A stretch of 64,000 bases of DNA from Mesorhizobium sp. PAMC28654 (GTDB lineage: Bacteria; Pseudomonadota; Alphaproteobacteria; Rhizobiales; Rhizobiaceae): contig NZ_CP085135.1 of assembly GCF_020616515.1 (NCBI RefSeq), forward strand, positions 2,914,001-2,978,000. The letters run 5' to 3'. Made by a program: the position numbers and the translations under genes. The notes under the pieces are model-generated. The model did not search any database. It was not told where the DNA came from and saw only the letters and a program-made list of their open reading frames with translations. Shown in pieces: positions 60,661 through 64,000 of the stretch (its first letter is position 1; each line of letters begins with the position of its first letter).

Positions 60661-61080
60661 ATGCTGCCTGGCCTGAAGGCCGGATTCACGCTGGACGCCC
60701 GTCTGGAGGCGGATAGCGAGCAGTTGATGTGGCTCGGCCTGTGCGAATTGCGGGTGATGAACGACCGCCGCTGGCCCTGGTTGCTGCTGGTGCCGCAGCG
60801 GCCCGGTGCGGAAGAAGTCCACGACATGACGCCGCTTGACCAGGCGATGCTGACTTTCGAGACCAATATGGTGGCGCAAGCGCTGAAAAAGGTGACCGGC
60901 TGCACCAAGATCAACACCGGGGCGCTCGGCAACATCGTGCGCCAATTGCATGTCCATGTCATCGCACGTTCGGAAGGCGACGCAGGCTGGCCCGGCCCGG
61001 TCTGGGGACACGGTATGCGCGAGCCCTATCAGGGCTCCGACATCAGACGGTTTGCCGAAACGATCAAGGCGGCGCTATAA
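60661..61080 (+). CDS. HIT-family protein
   Basis: This 139-residue nucleotide hydrolase/transferase-like protein has the HIT-type segment NIVRQLHVHVIARSEGD. The canonical motif is HxHxH; here the first histidine is replaced by Gln (QLHVH), so it belongs to a variant branch and the usual AMP-hydrolysing chemistry is uncertain. Other features are LGLCELRVMNDRRWPWLLLVP and GSDIRRFAETIKAAL. ATG 60661 has CGAGGAAACGCC upstream. It lies 39 bp before nudC. Confidence 0.8.
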   Translation: MLPGLKAGFTLDARLEADSEQLMWLGLCELRVMNDRRWPWLLLVPQRPGAEEVHDMTPLDQAMLTFETNMVAQALKKVTGCTKINTGALGNIVRQLHVHVIARSEGDAGWPGPVWGHGMREPYQGSDIRRFAETIKAAL

Positions 61081-61119
61081 GCCTGTCCTGTGTCCATCCT
61101 GAAAGCCGTCTGAGTCCCC

Positions 61120-62061
61120 ATGAGCTTCCGCCTGTTTGACGCGCCCTTGCGCGAGCCGAGCCAGTTTGTCGGCTTCGCCGGCAACATGATCGACCGGCAG
61201 TCCGAGAACCGGTCCGACGATTCGGTCGAAAAGGCGCTGGCCGACCCTTCGGCACGGCTTTTGCTGATGCGTGGTGGCCGGCTCTACCTGAAGGTCATCG
61301 ACGGCGGCCTCGATCCCTGGTTCAGCGCCGGTGAGGGCGGGCCTTTCAACGTGCTCCTGGACCAGGGTGTCCTGCTCGGCTTTTCGGAAGCCGGACCGGT
61401 TCTGGCCGTCCCGGCCGGTGTCGATCCCGAGCAGCTTCCGGAAACGATCAAGGCTATCGATTACCGCTCTGTCTACATGCAGGGGCTGATCGACGAGGCG
61501 GCGGCCGGCGCGATGGCGCAAGGGGCCGCACTTCTCGCCTGGCATGCCAGCCATCGCTTCTGCAGCAAATGCGGAACCGAATCGCAGATGCGGGCCGGCG
61601 GCTACAAGCGGCACTGCCCGAATTGCGGCACCGAGCATTTCCCGCGCACCGATCCGGTGGCGATCATGCTGACCGCGACCCGCGAGAAGTGCCTGCTCGG
61701 CCGGGGCCGGCATTTCGGGCCGGGCATGTATTCGGCGCTCGCCGGCTTCATCGAGCCGGGCGAGACGATCGAAGCGGCCGTGCGCCGGGAAACATTCGAG
61801 GAAGCCGGCATCAGGCTTGGCCGTGTCGTCTACCACGCCAGCCAGCCATGGCCCTTCCCCTTCTCATTGATGATCGGCTGCTTCGGTGAGCCGCTCAACG
61901 ACGACATCCAGGCTGACCTCAACGAACTGGAGGACTGCCGCTGGTTTCCTCGCGACGAGGTTCGTTTGATGCTGGCCAAGGAGCACCCCGGCAACCTGTT
62001 CACGCCACCAAAAGGCGCGATCGCGCATCACCTCATCCGCGCCTGGGTCGACAGCGAATAA
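61120..62061 (+). CDS. nudC: NADH pyrophosphatase NudC
   Basis: NudC hydrolyses NADH and NAD-capped RNA. The 313-residue protein has the zinc ribbon CSKCGTES and HCPNCGTEHFPR, the Nudix box GFIEPGETIEAAVRRETFEEAG, and the NADH-specific SQPWPFPFSLM motif. Start ATG 61120. It follows the HIT protein and probably forms a small nucleotide-metabolism operon with it. Confidence 0.95.
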   Translation: MSFRLFDAPLREPSQFVGFAGNMIDRQSENRSDDSVEKALADPSARLLLMRGGRLYLKVIDGGLDPWFSAGEGGPFNVLLDQGVLLGFSEAGPVLAVPAGVDPEQLPETIKAIDYRSVYMQGLIDEAAAGAMAQGAALLAWHASHRFCSKCGTESQMRAGGYKRHCPNCGTEHFPRTDPVAIMLTATREKCLLGRGRHFGPGMYSALAGFIEPGETIEAAVRRETFEEAGIRLGRVVYHASQPWPFPFSLMIGCFGEPLNDDIQADLNELEDCRWFPRDEVRLMLAKEHPGNLFTPPKGAIAHHLIRAWVDSE

Positions 62062-62085
62062 TCAGACGTATTGCAGGAGCAGGAT

Positions 62086-62391
62086 ATGATCCGTCACACC
62101 GTCGTCTTCACGCTAAAACATCCGCCGCATTCGCTGGAGGAGAAGCGTTTCCTGACCGACGCCAAGAGAATCCTCACCGCGATCAGGGGCGTCACGCATT
62201 TCGAGCAGCTACGGCAGATCAGCCCCAAGAACGATTATCACTTCGGGTTCTCGATGGAGTTCGCCGATCAGGCTGCCTATACGAGATATAACGACCATCC
62301 CGACCACGTGGCCTTCGTTCGCGACCGCTGGGTTCCCGAAGTCGAGACCTTTCTCGAAATCGACTACGTGCCGCTGGGCTCGGTGGTTTAA
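62086..62391 (+). CDS. Dabb (stress-responsive) domain protein
   Basis: This 101-residue protein starts at ATG 62086, with GGAGCAGGAT upstream, and reads MIRHTVVFTLKHPPHSLEEK, with YHFGFSMEFADQAAYTRYNDHPDHVAFV, the pattern of the alpha/beta-barrel Dabb family. The function is unknown; family members are stress-responsive or take part in polyketide cyclisation. It begins 24 bp after nudC. Confidence 0.85.
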   Translation: MIRHTVVFTLKHPPHSLEEKRFLTDAKRILTAIRGVTHFEQLRQISPKNDYHFGFSMEFADQAAYTRYNDHPDHVAFVRDRWVPEVETFLEIDYVPLGSVV

Positions 62392-62441
62392 AGCTCGTCA
62401 CGTCCAAACGGACTATTTCGACGCGCTTTAAATCCTTGTTC

Positions 62442-62490
62442 ATGCATGTCGTTGTCCCAAAACCGCTGCGAACTTTTGGGCGACATGCAT
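62442..62490. repeat. Dispersed palindromic repeat, family B, copy 2 (49 bp)
   Basis: ATGCATGTCG and CGACATGCAT are inverted repeats around a core that, reverse-complemented, matches the copy at 40781-40829. The last base is the first base of the reverse-complement stop codon (62490-62492) of pheA, so the element abuts or overlaps the gene end exactly, as family A copies do. Confidence 0.7.
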
Positions 62491-63353
62491 CAGTCCGCGA
62501 CCTTCCACTGCTCGCGCGACGCGCTGGCCGGATAAACGCCGAGGATTCGCACCTCACGCGAGAAGAAGCGAAGCTCCTCCAGCGCCAGCTTGACCAGCGG
62601 ATCATCCGGATGGCCCTCGATATCGGCGTAGAACAGCGTCGCCGTGAAGGCCCCCAGCTGGTAGCTCTCCAGCTTGGTCATGTTGATGCCGTTGGTGGCG
62701 AAGCCGCCCATCGCCTTGTAGAGCGCCGCCGGCACGTTGCGGACGCGGAAGATGAAGGTTGTCATCATCTTGACGTCAGGCGAAGGACGTTCGGCCCACT
62801 GCTTGTTCTTGGTCAGGACGACGAACCGCGTCACGTTAGAGTCGGTGTCCTCGACATTCTCCTCGATGATATCGAGCCCGTAGAGCGTCGCGGCGAGCGC
62901 CGGCGACAGAGCGGCCATGGTGCGGTCATTGACCTCGGAGACCATCTTGGCAGCACCCGCCGTGTCGCCCGCAACCACAGCCTTCCAGCCATTCTTGCGG
63001 ATGTATTTGCGGCACTGGCCGAGCGCGTGGATATGGCTGTGGACGGTCTTGATCTCCTCGCGTTTGACGCCCGGCAGCACCATCAGCTGGAAATGGATCG
63101 GCAGGAAATATTCGCCAACGATGTGCAGCTTCGATTCCGGCAGCAGATGATGAATGTCGGCGACGCGCCCGGCGATGGTGTTCTCGATCGGGATCATGGC
63201 GAGATCGGCCTTGCCGGTCTCGACCGCGTTGAAGGCATCCTCGAAGGTCGGGCACGGCAACGGCTCCATCGAGGGGTAGACGTTGCGGCTGGCGGTGTCG
63301 GAGTTGGCGCCCGGCTCGCCCTGGAAGGATATTCTGTTGGTTTTTTCAGGCAT
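62490..63353 (-). CDS. pheA: Prephenate dehydratase
   Basis: This enzyme converts prephenate to phenylpyruvate in phenylalanine synthesis. It is monofunctional here: there is no chorismate mutase domain. The 287-residue protein has ISFQGEPGANSDTA, the catalytic NVTRFVVL motif (TRF), and a C-terminal ACT domain (NVPAALYKAMGGFATNGINMTKLESYQ, where the regulatory ESRP motif reads ESYQ). Phe feedback control is therefore possible. It starts 36 bp after kdsB; the two are likely co-transcribed. Confidence 0.96.
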   Translation of the reverse strand: MPEKTNRISFQGEPGANSDTASRNVYPSMEPLPCPTFEDAFNAVETGKADLAMIPIENTIAGRVADIHHLLPESKLHIVGEYFLPIHFQLMVLPGVKREEIKTVHSHIHALGQCRKYIRKNGWKAVVAGDTAGAAKMVSEVNDRTMAALSPALAATLYGLDIIEENVEDTDSNVTRFVVLTKNKQWAERPSPDVKMMTTFIFRVRNVPAALYKAMGGFATNGINMTKLESYQLGAFTATLFYADIEGHPDDPLVKLALEELRFFSREVRILGVYPASASREQWKVAD

Positions 63354-63389
63354 GGCCAGATCTCTGATTGAAGGTTTTAACGGATTGTC

Positions 63390-64000
63390 TCAGGCCGCAA
63401 GGATCGTCCTGGCACGTTCGAGGTCTTCCGGAGTGTCGACCCCGAGCGGCACGGAATTGACGATCTCGGCGTCGATGCGCATGCCGGCCTCCAGCGCCCG
63501 CAGTTGCTCCAGCTTCTCGCGGCGTTCAAGCGGTGACGGCGTCAAGGCCACGAACCGTTCGAGCGCCGAACGGCGATACGCATAGAGGCCGATATGGTGA
63601 TAGAGCGGCCCCTCGCCCCAGGGTGCGGTGGCGCGGGTAAAATAAAGTGCCCGCAGCCGCGTTGGCGACAGCGGCGAACCGACGAGCTTGACGACATTGG
63701 GATTGGTCTTTTCCGCATCGCGGACGATCTCGACGCAGAGCGTGGCGATGTCGACAGCGGCATCCTCGAAAGGCTTCAGCGCGGCGCTGATGTCCCGGGG
63801 GTCGATGGTCGGCAAATCGCCCTGCACATTGACGATGGTCTCGACCTTGCTGTTGGGGTCCAGCGCGGTCAGAGCCTCGAAAATACGGTCGGAGCCCGAT
63901 TCGTGATCCATCCGTGTCATCACCGCCTCGAAGCCATGCGCGCGCACCGCTTCGGCAACGCTCTGGGTATCGGTTGCGACCACCACCCGGCCAAGATCGG
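63390..64000 (-). CDS. kdsB: 3-deoxy-manno-octulosonate cytidylyltransferase, 5' end outside the window
   Basis: KdsB activates Kdo as CMP-Kdo for LPS inner core synthesis. The visible part covers about 203 residues, continuing to the window edge. It shows [64 protein letters not shown] and [12 protein letters not shown], typical of the enzyme. The start codon and the N-terminal part are beyond base 64000. Confidence 0.93.
   Translation of the reverse strand, partial: DLGRVVVATDTQSVAEAVRAHGFEAVMTRMDHESGSDRIFEALTALDPNSKVETIVNVQGDLPTIDPRDISAALKPFEDAAVDIATLCVEIVRDAEKTNPNVVKLVGSPLSPTRLRALYFTRATAPWGEGPLYHHIGLYAYRRSALERFVALTPSPLERREKLEQLRALEAGMRIDAEIVNSVPLGVDTPEDLERARTILAA

Overview
The window is a stretch of ordinary, gene-dense, GC-rich chromosome from an alphaproteobacterium of the Rhizobiales, most likely Mesorhizobium or a close relative. 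The evidence is the set of gene families (Irr-type Fur regulator, DnaX without zinc cysteines, PhrR-type XRE regulator beside metK, rhizobial-type 2-hydroxyacid dehydrogenase, SRP RNA just upstream of dnaX), the gene order, and short palindromic intergenic repeats typical of rhizobia. There is no IS element, prophage, integrase, CRISPR array or tRNA. Almost everything is housekeeping.

Layout. 1-2640 (+): end of dnaN, recF, a MoeB/ThiF-type E1 enzyme and a GNAT acetyltransferase. 2644-5262: a 2-hydroxyacid dehydrogenase, an SH3-domain exported protein, a DUF4260 membrane protein and irr. 5505-8120 (+): the unsaturated fatty acid unit fabA-fabB-fabI, closed by a hairpin terminator, then a GGDEF-EAL protein. 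9775-22244 (-): a frameshifted RsmC-like methyltransferase and the translation/RNA cluster rimP-nusA-ylxR-infB-rbfA-truB-(corA)-rpsO-pnp. 22245-25644: a small + strand gene, trmB, metK and an XRE regulator. 25783-34209 (-): lnt, VOC protein, corC, ybeY, phoH, miaB, plsC-like, rimI, tsaB. 34341-40383 (-): an iron-handling block of imelysin, bfd, bfr, DUF1111 di-haem protein, second imelysin and Tat-exported DUF1513 protein, with a perfect Irr-box-like palindrome upstream. 40910-43537: a FAD-dependent ferredoxin reductase and gabT, convergent. 43789-49099 (+): two membrane-fusion lipoproteins and an RND pump broken by two indels. 49195-54437 (-): a complete peptide/opine-type ABC importer. 54698-60509 (-): lytic transglycosylase, recR, SleB-like hydrolase, an unknown protein, ybaB, dnaX and SRP RNA. 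60661-62391 (+): HIT protein, nudC, Dabb protein. 62490-64000 (-): pheA and the 3' part of kdsB.

The least explained system is the iron block. It joins exported imelysin, cytochrome-like and beta-propeller-like proteins to the cytoplasmic bacterioferritin/ferredoxin pair, and the haem-responsive regulator likely to control it (irr) lies in the same window. Two other themes stand out. At least four single- or di-nucleotide indels break reading frames (dehydrogenase tail, RsmC-like gene, RND pump twice), so either pseudogenes or sequence errors are present. Short palindromic repeats also sit exactly on stop codons of three genes. Functions are inferred from recognised protein families and visible motifs; no database search was run.
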